DNA of 64,000 nucleotides from Plectrocnemia conspersa (Eukaryota; Arthropoda; Insecta; Trichoptera; Polycentropodidae), in NCBI GenBank assembly GCA_009617715.1, contig VTFK01000029.1, positions 620,001 through 684,000 of the forward strand, in the 5' to 3' direction. Positions 36,791-51,100 of this stretch are shown piece after piece (position 1 is the first letter of the stretch; each line of letters starts with the position of its first letter). The notes below the pieces were generated by a model. It was not told the origin of the DNA and searched no databases. It saw nothing but the letters and a program-made list of their open reading frames with translations. Position numbers and translations under genes: made by a program.

Positions 36791-39700
36791 AGATAATTAC
36801 ATAAATTAATTATTTCGCTTCAAAAACAACAAATTACGTAATACAAAAATTACTTTTTATAAAATCTTTGGAAGTCGAAACAAAGCACGAAAAAAATACT
36901 TCAGGTTACTAATATAATAAACATTTATCAATACTCATATTATGCAAACTACTCAATAAGTGAAGATGTAATAAGAAAGTAAATCAATTAATTTGCTCAA
37001 AAAAATATTAATTAAAATATAAAAAAAACGAAATACAAAAAAACACTTTGAGTTAATAATATATGTAAATAATATGTCGTTACTCATGTTCACTTATCCC
37101 CTTCTCTTGAATCACGTGTGTATTATTATATATGTATTATGTATTTTTGCTCAGTTGCACTTTGATACCATAAAAAAAAATGGTCACCCTATATCATCCA
37201 CCATTTTTCGCTGCCCCTACTTAGACAAAATTTAACGTAGGTACATCGTAACTTTTCCGCAAAACACAAAAGGATTTTAATTACACAAATAAATAAATAT
37301 ATTATTATTATTTATTCTTAAAAAAATATAAAGCAAATTTTTTTAATTAAATTTGTTATTGCTTGAATTTTGCATTTTTTTATTTAAAATTCTAGCAAAA
37401 GCTGCAATAATATATTTTTTTTCATGATACTTTTTAAATATTTATTGTCAGAAATGTAGAAAATAAATTCTTCATTTAATATCACATTTGTAAAACAGTA
37501 ATTACCTTTTTTCTTTTTTCTTTCACCCTGTGTGCATGGGGTGGTATATAGAGCGAATCAAACGCGCATATGGTGCAGCAATTCGTACGGCGATTAATGG
37601 AGCCGAAGCTTTCAAAAGCTGTAACGTATCGTTGATGAGTTTCGTGTAATTTGCGAAGCTCATTCGGTCGTGCTGTGTTTGTGTGAAAAGCTGCGGGAAA
37701 ATATTCCCGATGCATTTTCGAGTTCATTATTGACTGTGATACCAAAAACAAATAGTGGATACATATGTGGAATTGCAACATTTTCAACATTTTTGGAAGA
37801 ATTGATGACCTAATAAATAAAGCTTTATTAAAATAACGTACCAATTTATTCGATAAATTTTTGCTAATTTATATTTATTTTTTTATTTTAATCAATGATA
37901 TCTGAGTTAAATGTATCAGCTTCTTTCGTGTTTTATTTTTAGTTAAATCGTATAATTTTAACCTTGAATTCTGTTAGTTAGTTTCATCTGTTAAGACCTA
38001 TGATTATAATAAATGCTTTCCTACTATTTCTTAAGAATTTCTTAAGAAAAATATCAAATCGAGAAATTTGCTTATATTTAGAGTATTTTTTATAATAAAA
38101 TATTATTTTATAAATATGTTTTACAACCGCAGCGTATTTTTTTTATCACTGCATAAGAAAAAGTAGATGTATCAGATGTTTGAAAATATGAGCGCTTTTT
38201 CGGAAGCTTTAAGAAGTATTTGAATGGCAAAAAATAGAAATACTTTAATTCCCTTCATATTTGCTTAGGTAATCTAAAAACTGTATTGATAATCAGATGT
38301 AAAAAAACCGCTCCATGTAGTATTTGACAAATTGCAAAAATCTACGGGGACTTTCCACAGAGTAACGCCATAAAATTTTCGTTTCGGCTATTTAATTTTC
38401 GTTTTTCTAATCCAAAGAGGTTTTTTTTATCTTTATCTTGTTCGAAATATAAAAAACGCATAGTAGCAACAGCTGCTTTTGACAATTTTCTCTACTATAC
38501 AAATAGGAGCTCAAAATTTTTTTGTAACTCGACGCTCTTTTACCAATCGAAGTAGAATGATCCGCTCTGGTCCTTCGATTATTCGGGTCAATTGTAATAA
38601 ATCATCATCCTATTTTTTGTATTCTTCAACAATAATTAAATTATCTGTTTATCAATAATATAAAGACATATATATTATAATCACATAATATATATTACAT
38701 ATTTTTTTTATTTATCGATTTATTTTGAGAAAATCGATAATTTTATTTTCTCTAAAAATGAAAAACATCGAGAAATCAGATTTTTTAATTGTTACATAAA
38801 AGCCGACAAAAAGAAACATTTATTTTTTTAGTCAATTTCTGTCATCTTAAATTTATCTTGTGAAATACATTTTTGAGAAAAAATTGAAAATTATAATTTT
38901 TAATTCCTCTAGAATTCTCTGAAAATATTTATTGTTCTTAAAAATAAAATATATATGAATTTTGAGAAATAGTAGATTTATTCTATTTAATTTACAGCTG
39001 CATTCAGAGCAGGTAGTACAAAAAGTGACAAATATTTTAGATTAAATCGAAACTTGTTTGACAATATAAGCATAGTAATATCAGACATTTTGTTTCGACT
39101 TCTTGAATATTTGCCAATAATTAAAAAATTCATTATATTAATTATATTATCAAGTCTTCGGCAAGAATCAATCTTTTAACAATAAATTAGTTTGTTGTCG
39201 TTTATTTTGTCAAATACAAGGGTAAATTATACATGATTGAAAGTGACCTTTAATTATAAATAATGATTAATTAAATGTAATTATTATTTAATTGTATGTT
39301 TTAACAAATGTTTCGCCATTCGTCGTGTTCGTTTATATTTTAATCATTAAGTATACTATAATTTACATGCCAAAATAATGCACCTAATTTTTGTAAATGA
39401 AATCAGTCAAAAGATTTTCGAGAGTTATTGAGAAATTTGGATAATATTTTGAACTCTTGAAAAATAGAAAGCATTAAGAAGTGAGAAAAACTACTTATTC
39501 AGAATTGAGGTCGCTTGAATCGAAAAGGCAAATCGTATGTATATGTACATACATATGTTATAGCTTTTAAAACTCAGTAGATTTAAATTTCTCAGTAGCA
39601 TAATATAAATATAAAATTATTTTATTTCATGCCGTGTAATCTACTCGGATTCTTATTTATCCATTATCTTGCTAATTGAGTAAAATAAAATAAGCGTGCT

Positions 39701-40120
39701 GCAACTGGCATTAAAGTTTGAATCGAGAATAAATCTAATTTTTGTCTAAAAAGTCCGTAACTAAATTTATACTAAGGGTATGGACAAGTCTTTGACCACG
39801 GAGCCATTCCGAGTCGGCAGCAGAGCCATCCGAATTTCACTGCGAGACAAATTCTTCAAAAGTTTTCTCCAAACTATCGCTAGAGTGTACCATTCCCGAG
39901 ACAAAATACCAAAAGGACATACTTTGCGAACAATAGTATGACTTTGGAACAGTATTTTAAATATGTACCACAATAATTAATTAGTTTTCTGTTATTGTAA
40001 TGTTTGCTAGTTCAATATTTTACAGGCAATGTGATTTCAAAGTGAAAATTTCGTTAAAGTCTAGCAACATTAGCACTATGCCCCATATGTAAATTTAGTT
40101 TATATGACGAATTTTGTCGA
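36791..40120. other. AT-rich intergenic DNA with a GC-richer patch at 37540-37700
   Basis: The patch gives a 120-codon - frame (37482-37844) without family resemblance. A GGGACTTTCC kappaB-type site lies at 38347-38356. At 39775-39970 another GC-richer patch has frames open on - (39767-39973) and, with one stop, on +, none assignable. Confidence 0.4.
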
Positions 40121-40124
40121 GATC

Positions 40125-40240
40125 GACCGTCCGGTGGCTTAGTGGTCAAAATAGCCAACATCGGGCGCTGCCAGCTGGGTATTGTTTACCTTTCATCAGG
40201 CTTACGTGTACAGCGTGATCGTTGACCACTAACATGGATT
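40125..40240 (+). mobile_element. tRNA-derived SINE fragment (candidate)
   Basis: CCGGTGGCTTAGTGGTCAAA contains a good polymerase III A box (TGGCTTAGTGG, 40135-40145). The expected B box about 40 bp on is degenerate (GCTGGGTATTGTTTACC). GACCACTAAC at 40223 may close the body. No complete tRNA is present. Confidence 0.35.
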
Positions 40241-43200
40241 TTGGACTGGAACTGTTTCCACACAACATACAGATCCGATAAAGCGCAACATACGACATCC
40301 GACAACACAGTTGTATGTGTATCGATGCATATGTTGTACAGTGTGGATATATACATATATAATATGTATATAGAACACAAACTTTTGCGAGATTGTTCGG
40401 CACGAAATGCACGGTTTTTCATCACTTTTGAAATAAACTCTATTGTTGGCTCAGCTTCAATGTAGATTAATGGGAGTAGAAAATATTTTACTTGTATTTA
40501 ATGATCCATTAATAAGTTTACATTTGAAACTGTATTTTTCAGTTTCACTATAAAGAAAATTTTAACAATTCTGAGTGCATTACAAATACAGATTCTTTAA
40601 TTATTTTAATATTAGCCAAATTATTAATAAGTTCTACATTTTTACCATTGTGTAATGGAACTACGATGAATAAAAAATATTAAATGTTATATGATATCTA
40701 GAGAGCATGAGCTTTGATAAAAATATTATAAAAAGTTTAAATATGTATTTAGTTCTACATATAATTTAACTTTATTTTTGCCGTATAGTTTGATAATTAA
40801 TGATAGCTAATGTTTCAAAAATTAACTTTGTTTAAAAATTCTATTGTACTTCTTCCCACGTAGACGGCCACAAAAAAGTAAATTATGATATTTTTCTGTA
40901 TGAGATAAGATAATACGCTTATGAATTATTTGTAACAAAACTTACAAAATTAATCTAAATTTATGAGTAAAAAAAATGTTTTTTTTTTGTTATCATAAGT
41001 TGTATTTTTAATTTCGTATTATAATATAATATGTAATAACAAAAAGTTTCAAAGTTGTTAATAAAAAAATATATTCTCTCGCACAAAATCCCTTGAAATA
41101 ACATCGTATTTTGAGACATAGTTTGAAATTTTTCGTTCAGCACTAGAAATAATAATACACCTACATTTTCGGTATGAAACGAAAAGTTTCGCCACGCACG
41201 CTATGGAAATATCGTAAAAAGCTCGGCTGCGGTCAGAGCTTTTGCACGAGCTTTTGCAATATACGACGCGCTTATTAAACTTTATATTTACGGTAAACGA
41301 TATAGAGCGCCGATCGGACAACTTTCGGCAATCTTTAGAAATCGCCTCGTATCTTTTTTACCAACTTGAATTGAAACATTATACCCCGTGGGAATATATG
41401 TAAGAATATAAAAATATAGTCTATAGTTTTTTTTTATTTATTTATTTTATAAATATTAATATATTTTTGCGAAATAACAAAGTTAATAAATATCAAGCCG
41501 TTAATCTTTGCGTAATAAGACGATGTTTTCCATCTGTGAGACTGTATTATTATTTTTTTTGCTAAGCATTTCACGCCTATTGTGTTGTTTGTATTATGTA
41601 GTGTTTTCGTTGTTTCTTTGATGTTAAATAATTTATTTTGCCGCTTGAAATATTGTCATAAAGCACGGAAATATCCGATCTAATGTTACTTATGAATATT
41701 TCATATTTTTCCCGCTTTTCTCCGCTGGGCCTCCTTTGTCATAATGATATTTGACGTAAAATGTTCTTTGTTTTGTGGTTAATATGTTTGTCATGCAGTC
41801 GTAAAAAGCATATGTTGAGCATACGTAAGCGAGCTTTTGCCGAATGTTTCAAAAGGGAGGCGCGTGGTGGGGGAACTGGGGTCAAATAAGACTTATTTGT
41901 CACCGGGATATGCTGAGGGAAAAATGAAAAGAATATTGCATGTTCACGACGAAAACATGGCCAGATAATTACGTTCAATATTTGTATGAAAAATTGCAGA
42001 TATAAATTAAATTTGTTTGAAGTTCTGTATTAATAATTTGATAAAATAAAATTCAAGTTTGATTTTATCATAATTTTCTATAAATTAGTATCATAACTAG
42101 TTTTTTCATTTAAGACTTCTTATATATTTTTATGAAAAACAATTAAATATATATTCATATACACAAATATATAAATAAAAACTCTCCAATGCTTGGATAA
42201 TCGTTATGATCTAATGATTTATCTTAAATAGCTCTCAACTAATTTTTAATATATTTAAACATTTCTTAGATGAGATGAAAATAAAACAGTTGATATTCAA
42301 TCACCGATAATATATATTATAATTACTGCACGTTACCATATATTTAGCTATGTTGCTATAAAAGTTCAAATTTTACATATATTTGTAGATGAGAATTATA
42401 TCTCAACTGTATTATTTTTTAGTATCTGAAATTTTTTGAGCTTCATAAGAAAGCTCGATGCTTTGAGAAAAAATACGTTTATGTTATTTGAATAAGATTC
42501 ATTTGACAAACAATACATTTTTAAAATGCAAAGACGATTAACTTACTTTGTTTGAGCTTTTGTATGGTACATTAAATACATCTGCTTACATAATTTGTTT
42601 TCTTCCTAGATTAATGATCTTGTTGGGCTTATAAATTAACCACCTTTTCATACAACAACTGGACCATTGGCAAGCCTAATTTACAGGCATGGAAATCCAG
42701 ATATGATGCTAATAAATCTTATACTTCAGTGATAAAAGCCAATCGGCATGTGATATGCAAAGACGGGTTTTAAACGTCTAATTAAAAAGGGCTTCTTTGT
42801 TAAAATGGGACGCCACAGATCAAATCAAAGTACATATTAATCATAAATATTGTAAGTATCTGTCGCAAATGGCTTAAGAAAGGATAACGCGTGCATTCAG
42901 GATTGCCATCTAAACGGCCATTTATAATCTGCTTTAGCTGGTAATATGTTAAATAAAAGCCACACTTTTGTAATTTACCATTCCACTGAAAAGGACAAAA
43001 AACATTTTTTTTTAAACTCTTCCACAGACACTTTTACTGACATTCACAATTCGCCATTGCCTGGAACTAATTCTTGGAAGCGTCTTCCTCTCTCTGCCTA
43101 ACCGTCTGATTTATGTGACTAATTATTGCATATTTTATATTGATGTTTTTGGGACAGTTCTGTCAAATTGTAGATGAGGATGTTAGCGGATCAATTGCAT

Positions 43201-43527
43201 CGCCTTTTGGACACACCCACAAATGTGTTAATGCCTTAAAAATTAAAAAATCAGCTGGCCACTTTCAGCGGTCGTTAGTAAAAGTGTAAAATAACAATAG
43301 TATTTTTGGGACTAGGTAGAAAATATTGTCTACCGCACATCATTTCACACAAAAGGGTAGTTTTTTTGTGATATTAATGGGTGATTACTAGTGATTAACG
43401 TCTCGGGATGAATGTGTTAATAATTGGTCTGTGTAATATTAACAATAATGTTGTACTAAGTTCTCTATTTTATTGTTAAGATCTCACTTTTGAGATCAAT
43501 TGGTATTTCTTTTAATTTGTTTGAAAT
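40241..43527. other. Intergenic DNA with GC-richer patches at 41140-41345 and 41800-41960
   Basis: Both patches carry the 10-mer GAGCTTTTGC (41236, 41248, 41831). The 42600-43000 stretch is moderately complex with several TAAT-core homeodomain-type words. Frames over the patches (41058-41321 and 41739-41978, both -) lack family features. Nothing is assigned as a gene. Confidence 0.4.
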
Positions 43528-43812
43528 GATCGTTAGAATGACCTCGTAGTTGGTTGCAACTACGTAGTTGGTTAGTTGATCGTTAGAATGACCTTGTAGT
43601 TGGTTGATTAGTTTTAGTTGATTTTAGTTGATCGTTAGAATGTTTTTAATTTTAGTTGATTTATTTAATTTTAGTTGATTTTAATTGATTTTAGTTGATT
43701 TTAGTTGATTTTAATTAATTTTAGTTGATTTTAGTTGATTAATTAATTAATTTTAATTTTAAAGTTGATTTTAGTTGATCGTTAGAATGACCTCGTAGTT
43801 GGTTGCAATTAC
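43528..43812 (+). repeat. AGTTGATTTT minisatellite between copies of a longer unit
   Basis: GATCGTTAGAATGACCTCGT followed by AGTTGGTTGCAA occurs at both edges (43528 and about 43778), with a variant near 43579. Between them the 10-bp unit TTAGTTGATT repeats many times with TTAATTGATT variants. The longer unit seems to have been the seed and the short unit the expansion. Confidence 0.85.
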
Positions 43813-46735
43813 AATAGTACAGGTGGTTGCAACCTCCAGCCAGCATCTTTATTAATATTAGGATAAGATGCAACTAATTTGTGACACTAATAGCAAAAAA
43901 ACAAGGCCTACTTATTAGATAATCTAATATATAAATAATATATTTATTCCTCTATATTTTTTACTAATTATGTTTTAGGAAATTTTGGGCACGTGAAGAT
44001 GTCAAAACAGTCATAGCAATTACTGCGCCATTTAGGACTAATTATACTATTCCAAAAATATCGTGCCCTACAATTTCTTTATAAAAGTTAAGCCAATCAC
44101 TCTTTTTCTTCACTATATATGTACATATGTATGTATGTGAATAATGTTTTTTCGCTCTTCCACATGCATATTGAATTTCATTCTGACATGATAAAAAATT
44201 ATTTTTCTCTACTGAAATATAGGAAGAAAAATCAGACAGGTTATTTTACGTCCGGAATTTCGCAGTTACGAAACTACGGTTGGCTTTAGCTTTTTTTATC
44301 GAAAGCAGTCACTTGAGCACGATCGTAAGAAAAAACGATAAGCTGTCGAAAATCCTACTCGAAGAGTTATTCGAGAGCGTCTCTCTTCCGATAGATTTTA
44401 AATCGATAGAAATTCGAGCCACGTTTATTTATGTTAAATTTTTTAACGAAGCATTTTGATACTACGAGCGTTTAATAATATGACGAAATACGATACAGTC
44501 TGTAGGAATAAAAATAAATTCTGAGCAAAATCTGGAATTACCTACAACCCAATTCGGTATTGTGTCAAATAATAAAGGTTCCTGAAATCGAATTTATTAC
44601 GCAATCAAATTACAGACGGGGGTCTTTCGGATATTTTTTATGAAGAAAATGTTGACCTTTGTAAATCACCGGGTTTCTTAAGGTCGGTTATTAAGATTGC
44701 GTCCCTCGAGTGAACCCGCATGCTTACTCAGTGGGTTAGGAAAGTTCACGAGCTGATTTTTACGAGAATATAACTAGCATTTTTTTATAATATAAAAAAT
44801 ATTTTACACTGGCAAATTTAGTGTTCTATTATATAGAATAATACTTTTAACTACAGTTATGATATATTTCTTTTCCCATAAATAATAAATTTTATGTTTT
44901 TATTATCTTTCTAAATTAAATTGTGTAAAATGCGCCATTTTTTTAATTTCAATTCTTCCAAGATATATTTGTATCATTTGAACATTAAAATAAACACTGA
45001 ATTTCACTGTGGGTCTTTTTATATCATTTATTAAACCCTTGGCTATATTAACTTTATTTAATATCTGTTGTAGTCCATATACGTATTATCTGAACTGACG
45101 ATCAAGACATCAGTATAGCATTTAAAGATTTAAATCTGAATTCTCTTTGTTTATCAGTCGCAAACTTTGCAATAAAAGACACACATGTATATTGTTTACA
45201 GTATAATTTACTATAACGTACCTTTGGGTCATAGAAATTAGAGGGTCCAAATTAATTTCGAGACATAAATGTTGGGCGTTGGGGGAAGGCAAAATTTTCC
45301 ATTCGGCGTGCGAAAAGTCAGCGACAAAAGGGTCGCATTGTTTACCTGGAGAAAACAAAGTTTCGCCGGCATTTTTCGTGTTATTGCCCCTAGACTACAT
45401 CACGTATTCAGCATTTACATACATGGACCAAGACCGCGCTGCCGTTTCCTCTGCGGGATTGTCCCTTTCCCGCTTTCAACCCCTTGACACCCACATGCCC
45501 TCACCCCATCGCTGCTAAGAAACGCCACCACCCAACCCCCGCGTAAGTATTGAACTTTGGGCAATAGATTTTGCACCACCTGTTATTGCCAGCTTGTAGA
45601 TATCTAAGCGGCAGAACTATACGATGACATATTTATTTATATAATATCCAGCCCAAGCCTATACCACCTGTTTCTTATTATGAGTTTAATTGAATTACTG
45701 GTTTATGTCTTACTTTATTATTTTTAACGGTTTTTAATTAAATCATATGACAATGTTATCATATACAGATCTGCTTTTTTAATATATTTTTATTAATTAG
45801 CTATATATTTTACATAAACAATCAATCTAAAAATAATTATTCAGATAAATCTTAAATTTAGAACAAATCATGTTTTCTAATCATCCAGTAGGCGTATATT
45901 ATCCTATGTATATAATAAAAACGAACAACTACTCAGATTTTCATCAACAATGCTAAATCTTAAAAGGAAACAGCGATTCATCTTGAAAAAATATTGCACG
46001 AGCTTTGTTTTTCTTCGCTTTCATAAAGCTATTTTATCGTCTCGAGAGGAGAGAAAACTTTGAAGGTGTACTGGGTGCAGTTTTCAAAGTTTTTAATAGT
46101 AACAGGGTTTTTCCAAGTAAATCTTAGCATAAAAATTCATTTGCACTCGCTTTTGTCGCCTTTGCTCACTTTCCTAAAAGTTCATATGTCATATTATTTT
46201 AATATGGTATTTTGCACCATTGCATCAATAACAAGTTTTAAATATCTACATATTAAATTGGTAATAACCTGTACAAACAATTGTTTGCTTAATTTACATA
46301 TACAAATTTGAAATCCAGGTATTTTATTTATACATATATGAATTGATATGTGAGAATTATGTGACTCTAAAAGCAATGCCAGAAATATCCATTTTATTGA
46401 CAACATTTATTAGACACACCTTTTGAAATCGAACATTTTTTATATTTATACTTTAGTTTCAATTGAATATTATACCTATACAAATTAGAGCTTTTTAGTA
46501 ATTTTAAGCTGTTGCTGATTATTTGCTTTGATCAAAATAAAACGAGTTCAATGAAGACTACTTCATTTACAGACACGTTAATATTAAACATAGTTGTGTC
46601 CACTTTTATTGTATTTTTCAATTTTATTATAATTATTTGGTTTAAATAAAGTAATAAAACGTATTATATAATTCAATATATTTCAGATTCAGCAAAGCAA
46701 TTTAAACACTAATGAGCTTTTTAATGAATTATTTA
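43813..46735. other. Intergenic DNA with GC-richer islands
   Basis: Islands at 44230-44410, 44620-44760 and 45240-45560 are CpG-bearing. The last has overlapping frames on both strands (45122-45358 on -, 45269-45487 and 45279-45518 on +) and a C-rich stretch near 45470-45545. No gene supported. Confidence 0.4.
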
Positions 46736-46737
46736 CA

Positions 46738-48124
46738 GTTTTTAATTATTATTATTTATTATTATTATTATTTTATTAATTTATTTAGCTTAATAGCTAA
46801 TCTTTACATCTAACAAATTTAGTAAACATATATAAAAATATATAAAAAATACATAACAGAAAGAAAAAATAAAAATATACAATAATAAAGTCTTAATATT
46901 ATAATTTATTTCTATATGTACGAAGGTGTTTTTTTTTATTCCATTTATGAAACCCGTTATATTTTTGCTGTTTCGGATTTCTCTTGGAAGACTATTATAT
47001 AAATCAAAACCTCCGTACATAATTCCCCTAGCCGTACTCGTTTTCTTATACTTAATTATCTTTAAATTTTCTTTATTTCTAGTATTATATTTATGTACAT
47101 CTTTATTTCTTATTAAATACTTATTAAAATATTTTGGTAACATATTATTTTCTAACTTATATATAAATACTAAAACATTCATACTCAATATTTCTTGAAC
47201 ATTCAACCATTCTAATCTATCAATCATACTTTTACAATTAGTTAATCTATTTTTATTTAAGATTACTCTCATTGCCCTATTTTGTAATTTTACAACATTT
47301 GTTTATCTAATTTATTTAACATATTTAATAGTGTTGCACAATAATTAAAATGGGGCAATATTATACTATTGTAAATTTTTTTTTGTATTTATACTTAATA
47401 TATTTCTTAATCTAGATAATAAACCTATTTTTCTACTAATTTTTTTTTTAATATGTAATTACAATGTTCTTTAAAATTTAATTTTGTATCAACAATTACT
47501 CCTAAATATTTTATATTATCCACTATTTCTATACTAGAGTTATTTATTACTATTTTGGTACTATTATCTAACACATTTTTATAATTAATAAACATACATT
47601 TAGTTTTATTCTCATTTAATTTAAGTACATTATTCTTTAACCATATTTCTAATATACTTAATTCATTATTTAAATTATTTACAATTTCTTTTAATGTTAT
47701 CACCTATGCAATACATTAATGTGTCATCCGCAAATAGATGAATTTTACATTTTTTACGTTATTAACTATATCATTAATATACAAAACAAATAACAATGGT
47801 CCCAATTTAGACCCTTGTGGTACTCCATAAGACACTAATTTCTCTTTAGAATATACATTATTTATTTTAACTTTTTGTTTTCTTTTATATAAGTAATTAT
47901 TAAACCATCTTAAAACTATATCACTTATACCTATACTCTCCAATTTCTTTAACATTATTTTTCTGTCTATTGTTTCGAAGGCTCTCTTGAAATCCAAGAA
48001 AACTGCTCCAATGATTTTGTTTGTATCCTTAGCCAACAGCCAATCATTTATCACTACTTGTAATGCAGTTTCAGTCGAATGCTTTTCTCTGAATCCCGAT
48101 TGTTGTTCACATATTATGTTTTGA
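46738..48124 (-). mobile_element. 5'-truncated non-LTR retrotransposon with broken reverse transcriptase
   Basis: Reading leftward from 48124, the - strand gives EQQSGFREKHSTETALQVV, LDFKRAFETIDR (palm motif A), GVPQGSKLGPLLFVLYINDI, then LFADDT (catalytic motif C) in a shifted frame near 47735. KLNENKTKCMFIN and IKYLGVIVDTKLNF (motifs D and E) follow. After poly(A)-tract frameshifts near 47440, 47380 and 47300 a C-terminal region follows, ending with GGFDLYNSLPREIRN at about 46975. The endonuclease and the N-terminal part of the RT are absent. The 3' end carries a (TAA)n tail (46742-46782 on +). The RT and C-terminus are of the jockey/CR1/I group; clade not settled. No target duplication was seen. 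Confidence 0.88.
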
Positions 48125-51100
48125 GAAGTAATTGTAAGATAAAAAATATTTAATATTTGATTATGTATTTATATTGCTAATTTATGTACATATAATAAAA
48201 AATATAAAAGTTAAACAAGGTTTGGAATTTCTATTTAGAATTATACTCAAATATTTTAAGTTCTTAGTACATTTTTAGCATAACAGTTAAATTTAAATTT
48301 ATCCAGTAATTAATCATAAGCGTGTACATAAAAATGCAGACGCAGAAAGATGAATACAATCACAGAAATTCGCTAAATTTTTCATGATTATATTGTATTT
48401 TCTTTCTATACTATATATATAATATATATACAAGAGATAAAAATGAGGTTAGAAAAACATTCCTTATTGTTGGCGGGCTGTTTGTTTGACAAGTCCGAAA
48501 AAAACGATTATATATTGTAGATAAAGTTTGATATTTTTCATTGCGTATGAGTTTTATAATACATTATAAAAGAGTAGCAATCAATCACCTACAAGTATTG
48601 TTTTTTTTTTTAAAGAATTATTTTCTCAAAATATATGCAAAATTTCTCGATCTTAAAATCCATCAATAAACTCTAAGCTAGTATCTTTAAATAAACCTAA
48701 ATCGTTGTACTAACAATTGATCTTTCAGTTTAGTGTAAGTGTTCTTTACAGCTTTCACAAAATTCTTTACTTAAGAATTATCGTCCTGACGGCTTCGATG
48801 GTCTTAGGGTCTTACACAAAAATAGTAGCGTTATACACTAAGTAAGTGATATCTTTTGGCGAAGAACGTATTATCCATCAACTTTGTGATAAGATGCAAC
48901 AGTGACAAAATATCCGCAATTAAAAAATATGTAATTTTGATTGTATGTGGTGGTTTATATCCGCTAAAATTCACAGCTACATTTATTGACTATTTATATA
49001 ATGGACCAATCGTAATAGATAATAATGAACCAAAGCCAATAATAAAAATGGTGTGGTGTATTATAAGATTAGACTTGTAATGCCATTGAATTGCCATACT
49101 CGAGCTTTACAAATCCGTTACTGGTTCTGACAACGGAAATTGAGTTTTTATCTACGTTGATTTTTAATAAGAATCCCTCATCAAAGGCATCCGCCTTTAA
49201 AAATCAACGGGAATGGAAATAGAACTGGACACGAATGAAAGTCGATGCAAGATATCGCGGTAAATAGCCGCTACCGTGCATTATGGTTTTTAAATGTTTT
49301 TCATTTCTAAAGAAATGAGAATTCTCATTATCTCGAGAATAATTTGCAAACAAATTTTAACACAAACAATTTGTCCCTTTGAATTATAATATTTATTGTG
49401 AAAATACTATCTTGAAAGTAGGTGCTTTTGAAGACAATGTTCCGCTTCTTTTATTTCTTGTATGTATAAAAAAAGCTGATGGAACTTGTACCTGAAATAC
49501 ATTAGTACATACATCTCAAACAACTGTAGTTTAGTTCAGATTCATTATTTGAAGTCGGTTTTAATTTTTTTATGCATATATCCTTGCAATGATTTTTACC
49601 AGAGTCGGGCCTCGGGAATTTGTCCCTTCCCCTGTACATATTATACTTATCTAATACGATTTACTATCAAAATAGCAATTAACCATTTTGAATTAAATAA
49701 AAAAATCATTATAATATAGTTACTTAAGAAACATCCTGTGTATAAATATATGCATAAATGTAACGCGTTTGAATAATAAATATCCATCTTCAAACGCTTC
49801 TTGCGCAATCTGATCTGAAAATCCTCCGGCAGCCCTTTATGCTCAAAATAAATTCAGATCTCGTTGAGGGCTTTATTGAAAGGGTATAAATTTCGTTTGG
49901 GCGTAGGGTGTGGTGTGCAGGCAGGCGTTTTGCGCGACATTCATCGCATGTTTCGAGGATGTAATTCCCCGGCTCGGTATCAAATAGCCATTGAGCTCGG
50001 CGGTTAGGCCAACGGTGCAGGTATATCGACTTTCTGTGGCATATGAGAAAACTTTGCCAATTTCGAGCTGGCGGATGGCAAGATTTCGAATTGCCGCTTC
50101 GTAAAGTTGGCCCCCGTTAAATGGTGGGAATAACCTACTTTTAGTGTGCGGCGGGGTCCGACGAGACCCCTGTTCCCGTAACGTACGATCGGATTCTTTG
50201 TCTGGGATTTTGAGCCTGAAAGTAAATTCAGAAGAAGCGATTTGTATGGTTCACGTGGAAACGATTTTTCTGAATCTATACAAAATTTGGTATTTTATAA
50301 TAACATTCGCTTAATGTCAAACAATATTTTTTTTTTAATCAACCAAGTTTCATGCGTATTGTATGTTTTTTTACCTGGAAAAACACGATTTGATTACTGT
50401 ACGCAAGTCGTATCAAGTATCGGGTTAAGCTCTTAAAATTTGAGTGATTGTTTTTGCTGCATCTAGTCGGGCAATAGCAATATAAAGCAACTGTCCTCTC
50501 GGGCTTTTAAACAAAATTTGCTTTTATAATTATGTACACTTTATCATTTTAACTCTATAGTATCTATATATAGGAATTTCATTGATGATTACCACAAACT
50601 TAAAATGTATTGTGGATATAAATATCAAGCGATTTGAGTTGAAATCTACGCTAGCAAAAACTAATTACAAAGTATTAACTGTAAATTATTATGATTAGTA
50701 TTAAAAAATAAAATACTACTTTAAATCTGTTTCATGTACAAAAAAAATGAAACATTAACATTAATAATGTAACACAAATTTATCTTTGTTAATCACTTAA
50801 CCAATATCAATTTTTGATTGGTTATAAACATTTATTCAAAGTATTTTAAAGGCAAAAAAATAATATTCACAATGAAAATAAAATATATTATTTGTATTTG
50901 GGAATATTCCATTTTTTAATCACTTAACTGATACTCTTTGTTTCAATAGCTATTGATAATGGTTTAAGCAATACTTGTTAATTGTTAAAAGTGGTTTAAG
51001 TCAAATTTGATTTAAAAATGAAGTACTTTGTTTGACTAGCAATTTGTTTTTCAGTTATAGTGTAGATAATGATTTTTTGCTAATCGAAGTACATAATTAA

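Noticed and set aside
40125..40200. Possible tRNA gene from the good A box
   Set aside because: No acceptor stem or proper B box could be drawn. Kept only as a SINE candidate.
46926..47198. 90-codon + strand frame
   Set aside because: It is the antisense shadow of the retrotransposon C-terminal region on the - strand.
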